A stretch of 21,845 nucleotides of DNA from contig JAADGX010000234.1 in NCBI GenBank assembly GCA_013152135.1, forward strand, positions 11,751 through 33,595. Reading direction: 5' to 3'. The first letter of the stretch is position 1. Every line of letters starts with the position of its first letter. The notes beneath the pieces are model-generated. The model did no database searches. It was not told the origin of the DNA and saw only the letters and a list, made by a program, of their open reading frames with translations. Source of the stretch: Chlorobiota bacterium. GTDB taxonomy: Bacteria > Bacteroidota > Ignavibacteria > SZUA-365 > JAADGX01. Below are positions 6,660 through 15,546 of the stretch, piece after piece. The position numbers were made by a program, and so were the translations under genes.

Positions 6660-9600
6660 TCATTTGACTACAACCACTTCGCCTTTGTCATCATCTTCCG
6701 GTTCCAGAACACCGGCCTTTCTCATTTTCCATGTTCTCCACAACAGGTAGATGGATGGATACACCATGAGTTCCATGAGGAAACTCGTAATGATACCCCC
6801 AACCATCGGAGCGGCGATGCGTTTCATGACATCCGAGCCGGTACCAGTGCTCCACAGGATAGGCATCAATCCCGCCACCAGAGTAGCGACGGTCATAAGC
6901 TTTGGCCGGACACGCTGCACTGCCCCATGATAAATTGCATCCTTGAGATGGGATATCTTCTGCATCAAGCCCTTGTTTTTGTATTCCTCATATGCAAGAT
7001 CGAGATACAAAAGCATGACGACACCTGTCTCCGCGTCAATACCGGCGAGGGCGATAATTCCTACCCAAACGGCTATGCTCATGTTGTATCCGGCAAAATA
7101 CAGGTACCAGAATGCACCGACCAGTGAGAAAGGCACCGCCAGGAGTACAATAAGCGTTTTCTCCATGGACTTTGTATTCATGTAAATCAGGAAGAAGACG
7201 ATCAGAAGCGTAATCGGAACGACAAGCATCAGCCTTTTTTCCGCGTGCTCCATGTACTCGTACTGTCCACTCCATACGATATTATAACCGGCAGGAAGAT
7301 GAACTTTTTGCATCACCGCCTCCTTTGCCATCTTGACGTAATTCCCAATATCGGAAGTCGTCAAGTCGACATACACCCAGGCATTGGGTCGCGAGTTTTC
7401 CGTCTTGATGGACGGGGGGCCTTTCTTTATCGTGATATCCGCCAATTCAACCATGGGAATCTGCCCACCGCTTTTTATTGGCACCAGAATCCGTCGCAAC
7501 GCCTCGAGATCTTCACGGTAATCGCGTTTGTAACGCAAGTTGACGGGGTATCGCTCCAGACCCTCTACCGTCGTTGTAATGTTCACGCCGCCGGCTGCCG
7601 ACATGATGACGTCCTGCACATCCTGCACGGTCAACCCGTACCTGGCGATGGCTTCGCGGTTTATCTTGAAATCGAGGTAATTCCCCCCCATTACCCGCTC
7701 CGCGTAAGCAGACAACGTCCCGGGGACCTCTTTCACGGCAGCTTCCACCTGCTTGCCGATTTCTTCCAACACCGAAAGATCAGGACCGGATATCTTTATG
7801 CCAACGGGAGTTTTAATCCCAGTGGACAACATGTCGATACGGGTCTTGATGGGCATGGTCCAGGCGTTCGTCACACCGGGAAACTGGATTGCCGCATTCA
7901 TTTCTTCAATCAGTTTCTCCACGGTCATGCCCGGTCGCCACTCGTCTTCCGGTTTCAACATTATTGTTGTTTCGATCATTGATAAGGGTGCCGGATCGGT
8001 CGCCGTCTCGGCTCGACCGATTTTCCCAAACACATGGTGGACCTCAGGGAAGGACTTGATGATCTTATCCGTCTGTTGCAGGATCTCTCGCGCCTTGGTA
8101 ATGGATATCCCGGGAAGCGTGGTCGGCATGTAAAGTAAATCTCCTTCGTACAACGGAGGCATAAACTCCGAACCGATCCGGGAGAAAGGAAAGACCATCG
8201 ATAACATCAGCACTACTGCTCCGCCGACGAACCACCACTTATACTTCAGCGAGAGGTGGTTAATCGGACGGTACATCCTGATGATCCAGCGGTTGATGGG
8301 ATTCTCCGATTCCTTCCGGATCTTGCCGCGGATGAAGTAGCCCATGAGCACCGGTACCAACGTAATGGCAAGGATCGCGGCTGCCGCCATCGCGTATGTC
8401 TTGGTGAACGCAAGGGGTTTGAACAATCGACCTTCCTGCTGCTCAAGGGTAAAAATCGGCAAAAAGGATATTGTGATAACCAGCAAGGAATAAAACAGGG
8501 ACGGGCCAACTTCACGAGCCGATTCCAGAATAATCGTCCAGTGATCCCGCCGCTGCTCCGGAGGCAACAGGTCTTCGTGCTCAATGTGCTTGTGAGCGTT
8601 TTCAATCATGATTATGGCGGCATCAACCATCGCCCCAACGGCAATAGCGATGCCTCCCAAAGACATGATGTTCGCGTTTATACCCTGTAAGTGCATCACG
8701 ATGAACGCAGCCAGGACTGCCACCGGAAGCGTGATAATCGCCACGAGAGAACTGCGGAAATGCAAAAGGAAGAGCAAAATAATCAGCGAGACGACAATAC
8801 CTTCTTCGATGAGTTTATCCCGCAGGTTTTCAATCGCGCGTTCAATCAATGCAGATCGATCGTACGCGGTCTTGATTTCCACGTCCTCGGGAAGTCCTTC
8901 TTTTAACTCCTTCAGTTTTTCCTTGACGCGTTCAATCGTCGCGAGAGCGTTCTCTCCAAACCGCATGATGACGATTCCTCCAACCGCTTCTCCCTCTCCA
9001 TCCCATTCCGCCAATCCTCGACGCAGCTCGGGACCAAGCGCGACATCCGCCACGTCCCGCAAGTAAATCGGCGTTCCCGACTCGGTTGAACCCAGCGAGA
9101 TGCTTTTAACATCCTCGACGGATTGGATGTAGCCAAGACCGCGAACCATGTACTCCGATTCGGCGAACTCCACCAACCGACCACCGACGTCATTATTGCT
9201 GCGCTTGATCGCCTTCTTGACTTGCGACAGTGGAATACCGTAGGATTCCAGTTTATTGGGATCAACCTGGACTTGGTATTGCTTCACGTAACCGCCGATT
9301 GAAGCGACCTCACTGACACCATCCACGGAAGTGAGCTCATACTTTAAAAACCAATCCTGGTATGAGCGCAATTCCTGAAGGCTGCGTTTATCCGATTGTA
9401 ACGTGTACTCGTACACCCAACCCAAACCAGTGGCATCGGGGCCCAGTTGGGGTGTTACGTTTTTCGGCAACTGACTCTGCAGTGTGCTGAGGTATTCCAG
9501 AACCCGGCTGCGGGCCCAGTATATGTCCGTGCCATCCTCAAAAATGACGTAAACGAAGGAGAACCCGAAGAACGAATACCCTCGAACAACACGGGCGTAA

Positions 9601-9830
9601 GGCACTGCAAGCATCTTCGTCGTGAGAGGATACGTTACTTGATCTTCGACGATACGCGGGGCCTGCCCAGGGTACTCCGTGTAGATAATAACCTGGACGT
9701 CACTCAAATCCGGTATGGCGTCCACAGGCGTTTGCAACATGCTGTAGGTTCCCAGAACAATCAGCACCGCCGTACCGATAAGGACTATGAACTTGTTATC
9801 GATGCACCATTCAATAATTTTACCTAACAT
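6660..9830 (-). CDS. cusA: CusA-type heavy-metal RND efflux pump
   Basis: A 1056-residue inner-membrane, proton-driven pump of the HME-RND family, usual length about 1040. It opens MLGKIIEWCIDNKF, has 12 predicted transmembrane helices and two large periplasmic loops. The three methionines that carry Cu(I)/Ag(I) in E. coli CusA (Met573, Met623, Met672) are present here in the same motifs: LLYMPTT (Met568), APLSMIE (Met618) and RIDMLSTG (Met667). The helix-4 proton-relay Asp is Asp403 in MVDAAIIMIENAHK. This supports Cu(I)/Ag(I) rather than Zn/Co/Cd as substrate. It takes metal from CusB and the periplasm and passes it to the outer-membrane channel. ATG at 9830 with GAGAGGTG upstream, 10 bases after the cusB stop, in the operon cusC-cusB-cusA. 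Confidence 0.97.
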   Translation of the reverse strand: MLGKIIEWCIDNKFIVLIGTAVLIVLGTYSMLQTPVDAIPDLSDVQVIIYTEYPGQAPRIVEDQVTYPLTTKMLAVPYARVVRGYSFFGFSFVYVIFEDGTDIYWARSRVLEYLSTLQSQLPKNVTPQLGPDATGLGWVYEYTLQSDKRSLQELRSYQDWFLKYELTSVDGVSEVASIGGYVKQYQVQVDPNKLESYGIPLSQVKKAIKRSNNDVGGRLVEFAESEYMVRGLGYIQSVEDVKSISLGSTESGTPIYLRDVADVALGPELRRGLAEWDGEGEAVGGIVIMRFGENALATIERVKEKLKELKEGLPEDVEIKTAYDRSALIERAIENLRDKLIEEGIVVSLIILLFLLHFRSSLVAIITLPVAVLAAFIVMHLQGINANIMSLGGIAIAVGAMVDAAIIMIENAHKHIEHEDLLPPEQRRDHWTIILESAREVGPSLFYSLLVITISFLPIFTLEQQEGRLFKPLAFTKTYAMAAAAILAITLVPVLMGYFIRGKIRKESENPINRWIIRMYRPINHLSLKYKWWFVGGAVVLMLSMVFPFSRIGSEFMPPLYEGDLLYMPTTLPGISITKAREILQQTDKIIKSFPEVHHVFGKIGRAETATDPAPLSMIETTIMLKPEDEWRPGMTVEKLIEEMNAAIQFPGVTNAWTMPIKTRIDMLSTGIKTPVGIKISGPDLSVLEEIGKQVEAAVKEVPGTLSAYAERVMGGNYLDFKINREAIARYGLTVQDVQDVIMSAAGGVNITTTVEGLERYPVNLRYKRDYREDLEALRRILVPIKSGGQIPMVELADITIKKGPPSIKTENSRPNAWVYVDLTTSDIGNYVKMAKEAVMQKVHLPAGYNIVWSGQYEYMEHAEKRLMLVVPITLLIVFFLIYMNTKSMEKTLIVLLAVPFSLVGAFWYLYFAGYNMSIAVWVGIIALAGIDAETGVVMLLYLDLAYEEYKNKGLMQKISHLKDAIYHGAVQRVRPKLMTVATLVAGLMPILWSTGTGSDVMKRIAAPMVGGIITSFLMELMVYPSIYLLWRTWKMRKAGVLEPEDDDKGEVVVVK

Positions 9831-9840
9831 GATGCACCTC

Positions 9841-11346
9841 TCAATGGTTGTGGCCGGAAGGAGGCGTGGCCGGCGTTTTCTCGGCTTCTCCTTCGGCGTT
9901 GGTCCGGGCTCTCCGCATCTGGCTCAAAGCAGCACGCAGATTACTCTCGGAATCAATGAGGAACTGGGACGACAGGACAATGCGCTCATTCGCCTCCAAA
10001 CCTTTGAGGACTTCATATTCCCCTTCAGCTAAAATCCCCAAGGTGATCTCACGCGGCTCGAACCTTCCTTTCCCCAAGGCAACGATAACGACGTCCGTTT
10101 CACCGGTGCGAATCACTGCTTGTTCAGGTACCGTGAGAACGTTTTCCTTGGCGTCGCCGTGAATCTCAACGTTGGCATACATTTCCGGTTTTAATTCCAT
10201 CTTCGGGTTCGGAAGATTTATCCGGACGCGACCGGTACGCGACTTGGGATCAAGGGTAGGATAGATAAACGCGACACGACCGATGTATTCTTTCCCCGGC
10301 ATGTACGGCAAGCGAACCTTTGCTTTCTGACCGAGGTGGACCAAGCCAAGTTCGAATTCATACAAATCAGCATGAAGCCAGACGGTCGAGAGATCCGCGG
10401 TTTCAAACAGTGTTTGCCCCGCCATAACGTGCTGGCCCTGAATAACGTTTTTCTTCATGACAACACCACGCGCCGGTGCATAGATGGTCAAGGTACGACT
10501 GATTTTGCGTGAGCGGGACAGCTCCTGAATTTGCGCATCACTGATATCCCAAAGCAGGAGTTTCCGCCGGGCGTTTTCCAGCAATGTTTCTCCGCTCGAG
10601 AGCACGTCAACGTCGCGGCTGGATGAAACGTGATCCTTGTATTCCATGGCGGTGATGTATTCTTCCTGGGCTGCCACCAATTCCGGGCTGTAGATATCCA
10701 GTAACTTCTGTCCCTTCCGAACGGACTGCCCAACGTAGTCGATGTAAAGATTCTCCACCCAACCACTGATCTTCGTGTTGATAATTGCTTGTCCGGGTTC
10801 CGCAATACCTATATGGCCCGTCGTACGAATCGTGGCATACAAGGTTTTCCGTTCCACTTTGCCAATTTTCACGTTGATATTCTGTTCCACCGCCGGATCG
10901 ATCCGAATGACACCCGCCGACCCTTCCTGTCCTTCATAGACGGGGACCATATCCATTCCACAATCCGGAGCCTTCCCAGGCTTGTCCGAAGTAATCCACG
11001 GATGCATGGGGTCTTTATAATACAGCACTTTTCTTTCGCCGGATGACGTCAATTCTTCACCACCCATGGTGGATTGTTTTACCGGTGTAAGTTTCATGCC
11101 ACAGATCGGGCAATCACCGGGCTCGTCCCGGATGACTTCCGGATGCATTCCGCAGGTGTACAGTTGTTTCTTCTCCTGCTCGGCTGACGATCCCCCGTTT
11201 TCATCGGTCGAGCATGCATTGAAGGAAATGCCCGCTGCAAGAACGAAACCAAGAAGGAGAACCGTGAACAGCGCGGGTGTGTTTCTCCACAACTGCAGAC
11301 GGGATTTGATATAAATAAATGTCTTATGGTTTTTTAATGAGTTCAT
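9841..11346 (-). CDS. cusB: CusB-type periplasmic adaptor with two N-terminal heavy-metal-binding domains
   Basis: A 501-residue membrane-fusion protein linking CusA to the outer-membrane channel. A hydrophobic segment at about 25-42 ends in NACS, so it may be a signal anchor or a lipoprotein. Two heavy-metal-binding modules follow. The first (63-89) is YTCGMHP...CPICGMKLTPV. The second (109-136) is KDPMHPWITSDKPG...DCGMDMVPV and lacks two cysteines of the first. Then come the barrel-sandwich, alpha-hairpin (about 220-290) and beta-barrel domains of the CusB family. The C-terminus ends SGHNH. The ATG overlaps the cusC stop by four bases (ATGA), so translation is coupled. CusB proteins bind Cu(I)/Ag(I) by methionines and trigger CusA. 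Confidence 0.95.
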   Translation of the reverse strand: MNSLKNHKTFIYIKSRLQLWRNTPALFTVLLLGFVLAAGISFNACSTDENGGSSAEQEKKQLYTCGMHPEVIRDEPGDCPICGMKLTPVKQSTMGGEELTSSGERKVLYYKDPMHPWITSDKPGKAPDCGMDMVPVYEGQEGSAGVIRIDPAVEQNINVKIGKVERKTLYATIRTTGHIGIAEPGQAIINTKISGWVENLYIDYVGQSVRKGQKLLDIYSPELVAAQEEYITAMEYKDHVSSSRDVDVLSSGETLLENARRKLLLWDISDAQIQELSRSRKISRTLTIYAPARGVVMKKNVIQGQHVMAGQTLFETADLSTVWLHADLYEFELGLVHLGQKAKVRLPYMPGKEYIGRVAFIYPTLDPKSRTGRVRINLPNPKMELKPEMYANVEIHGDAKENVLTVPEQAVIRTGETDVVIVALGKGRFEPREITLGILAEGEYEVLKGLEANERIVLSSQFLIDSESNLRAALSQMRRARTNAEGEAEKTPATPPSGHNH

Positions 11347-12617
11347 GATTGTACCTCTATTCCTGCCAAGAATTCTATTTCAGCAATTTCTTTCCAATAA
11401 TCCGCGCGCAGGCGGACCAGATCCATCTCGATATCAAAAAGTTTCACCTGGTTATCAAGCACGTTGAGATAATCAACTTCCCCGACCTGGTATCCAGCCA
11501 GAGAAGCCCGAAGGGCCTGGGAGGCCTGCGGTAACAATCCCGTTTCCAACAGGTGAATCCTTTCGCGTATTGTAGCAATAGCAGCGTCGGACCGGGCGAA
11601 CAGTTTTTGCAGGGTCTGCAGGACACTACTATACTGATCCGAATACATTCGTTCCAGCGCGGTCGCTTCTTCTTCCGCTGCGCTACGTTTGCCTCCATAA
11701 TCCAGCGGAATATTGATACCAACCATGAATGTCGTCAAGTCGTTCAAATTCGTACCGGTGGCCTGCAAGTAATCCCTCTGGGAATATGCTACCCCGACGG
11801 TGAAATCCGGATACCATTGAAGCTCAGCAAGCTCTTTCTGAAACCGGGCTTTCGTGACCGCTTCCTCCAACCCGCGGAGAAACGGTCGAAAAGCCCGCGC
11901 GGAATCAAGCAGGTCATTAATGCGAAACACCGCATTCGAAGGGTCGCGTAACGTATCTACGACAACCACGTCATGCGGTTCACGCAGTAATAATGCGTTC
12001 AGATGCTCCGCCAGGGACTGATATCGTTCCTGTAGTTTCAGGATTCGATCGGTGATACGCGTGATTTCCAGATCGGATTTGACAATGTCTTGTTGACTGC
12101 CTCGTCCCACCTCGTACTTGGTGCGAACGATTCGTGATATATCGCGCAAGAGCTGACGGGATTGTTCTTCAATACGAATAACCCGCTTTATATACGCGAG
12201 CTCGTAGTAGGTTTTCTTCACTTCCCGAATGATATTGTTGCGTTCATCCTCGAACTGCCGAAGGACTATCATCTCGTCCTGGCGAACGATATCACCGCGA
12301 GTGGAAAGCTTGCCTGGAAACGGCAACGTTTGGGAAATCGCAATGACTTTCCCGGTCATTCCTTCTTGCGTGAAGCTGAAAGAATTGATCGGGAGGTTGT
12401 TCAGGCTGAATGCCAGTCGTGGATCCGGCAAACTTGAGACCTGGGGTATTCGCCGGTTTACGGCCAATTGTTGCGCGCGAAATGCATTGAGCCTGGGACT
12501 GACCTGCAAGGCACGGTCGATGTACCGGTGCAACACGGTATCGGGCGGTGCCTGGGCGGGGGCCTCGTTGACACTAACAAGCCATACTGCCGCCAGGCAT
12601 AAAAAAATGATCTTCAT
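11343..12617 (-). CDS. cusC: CusC-type outer-membrane efflux channel (TolC family)
   Basis: A 424-residue outer-membrane factor. The signal peptide MKIIFLCLAAVWLVSVNEAPAQA is likely cut after residue 23, with no lipoprotein cysteine. The mature part has the two-fold repeat of TolC-like channels: long helices (PRLNAFRAQQLAVNRRIPQ...; ELAYIKRVIRIEEQSRQLL) and short strands (DFTVGVAYSQRDYL). It forms the exit duct of the CusCBA pump. The ATG at 12617 has AAAGGAG eight bases upstream and opens the three-gene run. A weak -35/-10 pair may lie in the 113-base gap before it, but I cannot fix a promoter there with confidence. Confidence 0.93.
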   Translation of the reverse strand: MKIIFLCLAAVWLVSVNEAPAQAPPDTVLHRYIDRALQVSPRLNAFRAQQLAVNRRIPQVSSLPDPRLAFSLNNLPINSFSFTQEGMTGKVIAISQTLPFPGKLSTRGDIVRQDEMIVLRQFEDERNNIIREVKKTYYELAYIKRVIRIEEQSRQLLRDISRIVRTKYEVGRGSQQDIVKSDLEITRITDRILKLQERYQSLAEHLNALLLREPHDVVVVDTLRDPSNAVFRINDLLDSARAFRPFLRGLEEAVTKARFQKELAELQWYPDFTVGVAYSQRDYLQATGTNLNDLTTFMVGINIPLDYGGKRSAAEEEATALERMYSDQYSSVLQTLQKLFARSDAAIATIRERIHLLETGLLPQASQALRASLAGYQVGEVDYLNVLDNQVKLFDIEMDLVRLRADYWKEIAEIEFLAGIEVQS

Positions 12618-12730
12618 GGGTCGTACTCCTTTTTGTATCCATATAATATCTACGATAATGCAATAATATCACACCCATCCATGTCCGATGCAACCGTTCT
12701 ACACGTGAATGGATGAAAAAAGGACTACGA

Positions 12731-13192
12731 CTAAATCAGGAAACTCGAATTACGGAGAAATAAGGGGGGAGATGTGGAGTATGGAACGAGGTTCAGCGTC
12801 GAAGCAAATGCATACTGGTCGTTATCGGAAATGCTTTCCGAAACAGTCGCCGAGCTTAGCATCTGTATATCCAGGGATATTTTCGAACCCAGCTTGGGAA
12901 GAAACACATCCGTACTTGTAGCCACGGCAACAATCGAGCACTGGCAAGCCATGGTGGTTTGACTTTGACCACCGGCTTCATCAAAAACCTGTGACATGGA
13001 ACACGTCACCGTTTTCATGCTGTGTGAACAACATCCGGTGGACGTTGTCGAGTCTTGCATCGGGCATGCGTCAGCAGCGGGCATCTGGTGCGGAAACTGG
13101 CATAAATGCATCTGGAACGGGAGCGTTCCGATCCCGATAACGAGAACTGCGTTAATAACAAGTCCAAAAAATGTGTGTTGTTGTTTCTTCAT
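12731..13192 (-). CDS. Small Cys-rich exported protein at the head of cusCBA (HYC_CC_PP-like)
   Basis: A 153-residue protein of unknown function. A hydrophobic signal segment (about 9-26) leads into MHLC (Cys31), followed by Cys43, the pair Cys54-Cys55 (TGCCSHSM), Cys64 and CQC (Cys83, Cys85). The C-terminus ends SPPLFLRNSSFLI. The layout of a His/Cys motif, a CC pair and a terminal PP recalls the HYC_CC_PP proteins annotated in Bacteroidota metal operons; this is resemblance by pattern only. The Met, His and Cys content suits a periplasmic Cu(I)/Ag(I) ligand. The ATG at 13192 has no Shine-Dalgarno sequence; a TTG three bases earlier is a less likely start. It lies 113 bases before cusC and probably is co-expressed with it. 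Confidence 0.7.
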   Translation of the reverse strand: MKKQQHTFFGLVINAVLVIGIGTLPFQMHLCQFPHQMPAADACPMQDSTTSTGCCSHSMKTVTCSMSQVFDEAGGQSQTTMACQCSIVAVATSTDVFLPKLGSKISLDIQMLSSATVSESISDNDQYAFASTLNLVPYSTSPPLFLRNSSFLI

Positions 13193-13240
13193 CAATCTAG
13201 ATAGTACATAAATCTCTTATCAAAACCAACACCGTCGTAC

Positions 13241-13255
13241 GCAATACTGTTCCCC
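13241..13255 (-). promoter_or_regulatory. Weak sigma-54-like promoter before the Cys-rich gene
   Basis: The minus strand reads GGGGAACAGTATTGC. It has GG and GC dinucleotides at sigma-54 spacing and a full TTGC, but the -24 box (GGGGAA against TGGCAC) is poor. It would start transcription about 35 bases before the ATG at 13192. Confidence 0.3.
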
Positions 13256-13261
13256 GTGTTT

Positions 13262-13289
13262 CAGTACCAGTTGGTCATACAGTACCAAC
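13262..13289. repeat. Short direct and inverted repeats upstream of the Cys-rich gene
   Basis: CAGTACCA occurs at 13262-13269 and again at 13280-13287, 18 bases apart. GTTGGT (13270-13275) and ACCAAC (13284-13289) form an overlapping inverted repeat. Could be an operator, or a weak ispD 3' hairpin; no T-tract follows. Confidence 0.4.
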
Positions 13290-13296
13290 AAAAGCG

Positions 13297-13992
13297 TCAT
13301 TCGTCTGGTTCCATGCTTAATATCGTTTCGGCGAAGGAGATATCCTCGGTGGAAGTGATTTTGATATTCAACCAGCTTCCTGGAACAACCTGAACCGCTA
13401 TCGAACCCCCTTCCAGCACTTGCACGTCGTCCGTGACATTCAATCCCCGCTGGAGAGCGGCCCTGTATGCCGGGAGCAAATCATCAACGTACGCAGCTTG
13501 CGGTGTTTGCGCTTGCCAGATGTCCCGCCGGTCAAGAGTGGTTACGAGGTGCCCCTCCTCGTCGACTTTTTTCAAGGTGTCGCGAGCTGGTATCGCAAGC
13601 ACCGCCGCCCCGTGGACCGCCGCCACGCGGGCCACATGCTTTATATCATCTCCACGGATACAGGGTCGGGCGGCATCGTGCACGAGCACAAGCGATCCGG
13701 GCCGAACAACCGTCAGCATATTAACAACGGATTCTGCCCGTGTCGCCCCGCCCGCCACCAACGTCATTTCCCTTGTCCAGGAATAATCAGCGAGAATTTC
13801 CCGCAAACGTGGCCGATCGTCGGTAGCAATGATGATTTCTTGACAGGAAGATATTCGATCGAATTTCTTAAGGGTATGGACAATAAGAGGGATCCCCCGC
13901 AAAAGCACGTATTGCTTCGGCATGGAGGCGCCCACACGGCGACCTTGACCCGCGGCAGGAATGCATGCAGTAAAATCAGGATTTTCCGACAT
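13297..13992 (-). CDS. ispD: 2-C-methyl-D-erythritol 4-phosphate cytidylyltransferase
   Basis: A 231-residue cytosolic enzyme, the usual length, that joins CTP and methylerythritol 4-phosphate in the non-mevalonate isoprenoid pathway. It shows the nucleotide-binding start IPAAGQGRRVGASMPKQY, then VHDAARPCI, the TPQAAY segment, VTDDVQVLE and the C-terminal NIKITSTEDISFAE. The ATG at 13992 shares one base with the queA stop (TGATG), so the two genes are translationally coupled; a TTG three bases upstream is less likely. It is not functionally tied to the metal genes downstream. Confidence 0.95.
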   Translation of the reverse strand: MSENPDFTACIPAAGQGRRVGASMPKQYVLLRGIPLIVHTLKKFDRISSCQEIIIATDDRPRLREILADYSWTREMTLVAGGATRAESVVNMLTVVRPGSLVLVHDAARPCIRGDDIKHVARVAAVHGAAVLAIPARDTLKKVDEEGHLVTTLDRRDIWQAQTPQAAYVDDLLPAYRAALQRGLNVTDDVQVLEGGSIAVQVVPGSWLNIKITSTEDISFAETILSMEPDE

Positions 13993-15026
13993 CAAATAAT
14001 CAGCATGGCATCGCCATAACTGAACATGCGGTATTTTTCCCGAACAGCCTTTTTGTACGCCTTCATCGTCAGGTCATAACCCGCAAACGCCGCAACAAGC
14101 ATGAGCAGCGTTGACTTCGGTACGTGGAAATTCGTGATAAGCTTGTCCGTGATCTTGAAATCATACGGCGGATAGATAAACTTATCCGTCCAGCCACGAG
14201 CCGGGGTAAGCTTCCGCATCGTAGTCACGGAGGATTCGACGGCACGAACGGCGCTTGTTCCACAGACAAAAACGCTGCGTTTTTTATCCTTTGCCTGGTT
14301 GACCGGGATGCAGGCTTCGGGTGGAATCTCGAAATACTCGGAATCCATTTTATGCTTCGTGAGGTCCTCGACCTCAACGAGGCGAAAAGTGCCGATACCG
14401 ATGTGCAAGGTAACGTTGGAAATACCGACACCTTTTCGTTTCAACCTGCCGAGAAGTTTGCGCGTGAAATGGAGGCCCGCGGTCGGGGCTGCCACTGCGC
14501 CGATGTTCTTCGCATAAACGGTCTGGTAGTAGGTCTTATCCGACTCTTCCGGCTCCCGCTTGATGTAAGGAGGAAGAGGTGTATATCCAACCTTGTTGAT
14601 CAGCTTGTAAAAATCGCCGGTGAAATTGAACCGCATGGTCCTTCCACGCGATGTCGTGTTATCGATGACCTCGCACCAAAGCTTGTCGTTGAAGTAAATC
14701 TTGTTACCGATACGAACCTTGCGAGCCGGGTCAACAATAACATCCCAGATATGTTCTTCCTTGCTCAGCTCTCTCAACAGCAACACTTCGATTTTCGCGT
14801 TGGTTTTTTCCTTTCTTCCGAAAAGCCGAGCCGGAAACACCTTTGTTTCATTCAAGACCAGGGCGTCGCCCTTCTGAAAATATTCTACGATATCGCTGAA
14901 CTGCCGGGTTTCGATCGTACCGTCTTTTCGGTTCACTACCATGAGGCGCGCATTGTCCCGCGGCTCAATAGGGTATTTGGCAATCAATGACTTGGGAACC
15001 GGGTAATCAAAATCCGAAAGTTTCAT
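13992..15026 (-). CDS. queA: S-adenosylmethionine:tRNA ribosyltransferase-isomerase
   Basis: A 344-residue enzyme of usual length that moves the ribose part of SAM onto 7-aminomethyl-7-deazaguanine in tRNA, making epoxyqueuosine. Hallmarks are the N-terminus MKLSDFDYPVPKSLIAKYP, ARLMVVNR, DALVLNETKVFPARL, the segment VAAPTAGLHFT, the THIGxGTF-like LHIGIGTFRLV, and the C-terminal TNFHVPKSTLLMLVAAFAG. The ATG at 15026 has AGGA at a fair distance. It is the first gene of a queA-ispD pair read away from the 520-base gap to its right. Confidence 0.97.
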   Translation of the reverse strand: MKLSDFDYPVPKSLIAKYPIEPRDNARLMVVNRKDGTIETRQFSDIVEYFQKGDALVLNETKVFPARLFGRKEKTNAKIEVLLLRELSKEEHIWDVIVDPARKVRIGNKIYFNDKLWCEVIDNTTSRGRTMRFNFTGDFYKLINKVGYTPLPPYIKREPEESDKTYYQTVYAKNIGAVAAPTAGLHFTRKLLGRLKRKGVGISNVTLHIGIGTFRLVEVEDLTKHKMDSEYFEIPPEACIPVNQAKDKKRSVFVCGTSAVRAVESSVTTMRKLTPARGWTDKFIYPPYDFKITDKLITNFHVPKSTLLMLVAAFAGYDLTMKAYKKAVREKYRMFSYGDAMLII

Positions 15027-15546
15027 ATCATCATCCTACATAAGTGATAATTCGTGTGACAATCCCTGCGCTTGGACAGTCTGACTCCGGATACATGACG
15101 GACACGTAAAAAAATGGATCAATAAAATACTATTTGAAATACACTTTCCGGAATGGGTATATCTGCAAGGCATTGTGACTCGTGCTGCTTTCAGTTTGCA
15201 GTATTTGCAAATTAAGCAGATTGTATAAAAATATATAAATTAAACAGTGAAATCAAGTCATAAGTCCTGATTTCATCGAATATCGCCCAATATCAAGCAA
15301 AAACGACATTATTTTTTCCGGGATACCGCGATAAACCCGAGAAAATCACGAATCGGGAAATAGGTTCACTCATCATATTCAATGGATCAGGCATTGCCCG
15401 GAAGCATACGGGTTTGTCCCACGACCGGAATTTTCGTAATTTTCATTGTTCCAGAAAGGGGCGCTTCGGCTCGGACCGAAGGCAAGCAAAAATCATCTGG
15501 AGCAACGGCATATCCTCAGACCCTGCCAGCACAACGGGGGTGATTC
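15027..15546. other. 520-base intergenic region between divergent queA and buk
   Basis: No convincing gene. The centre (about 15190-15245) is AT-rich with TTTGCA and TATAAA-like boxes, but I find no -35/-10 pair at good spacing. Small hairpins: GAAATCA/TGATTTC (15249-15255 and 15268-15274), CCCG/CGGG near 15400, and CTTCGG/CCGAAG (15464-15469 and 15476-15481) in the buk leader. It must hold the start signals for both queA and the buk operon. No riboswitch or tRNA was recognised. Confidence 0.6.

Noticed and set aside
12618..12730. Sigma-54 promoter before cusC (TGG...TTGC on the minus strand)
   Set aside because: Spacing between the GG and GC elements is 14-15 bases rather than 12, so it does not fit.
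14124..14990. A 288-codon open frame on the plus strand opposite queA
   Set aside because: queA is unmistakable on the minus strand; the antisense product resembles no family.
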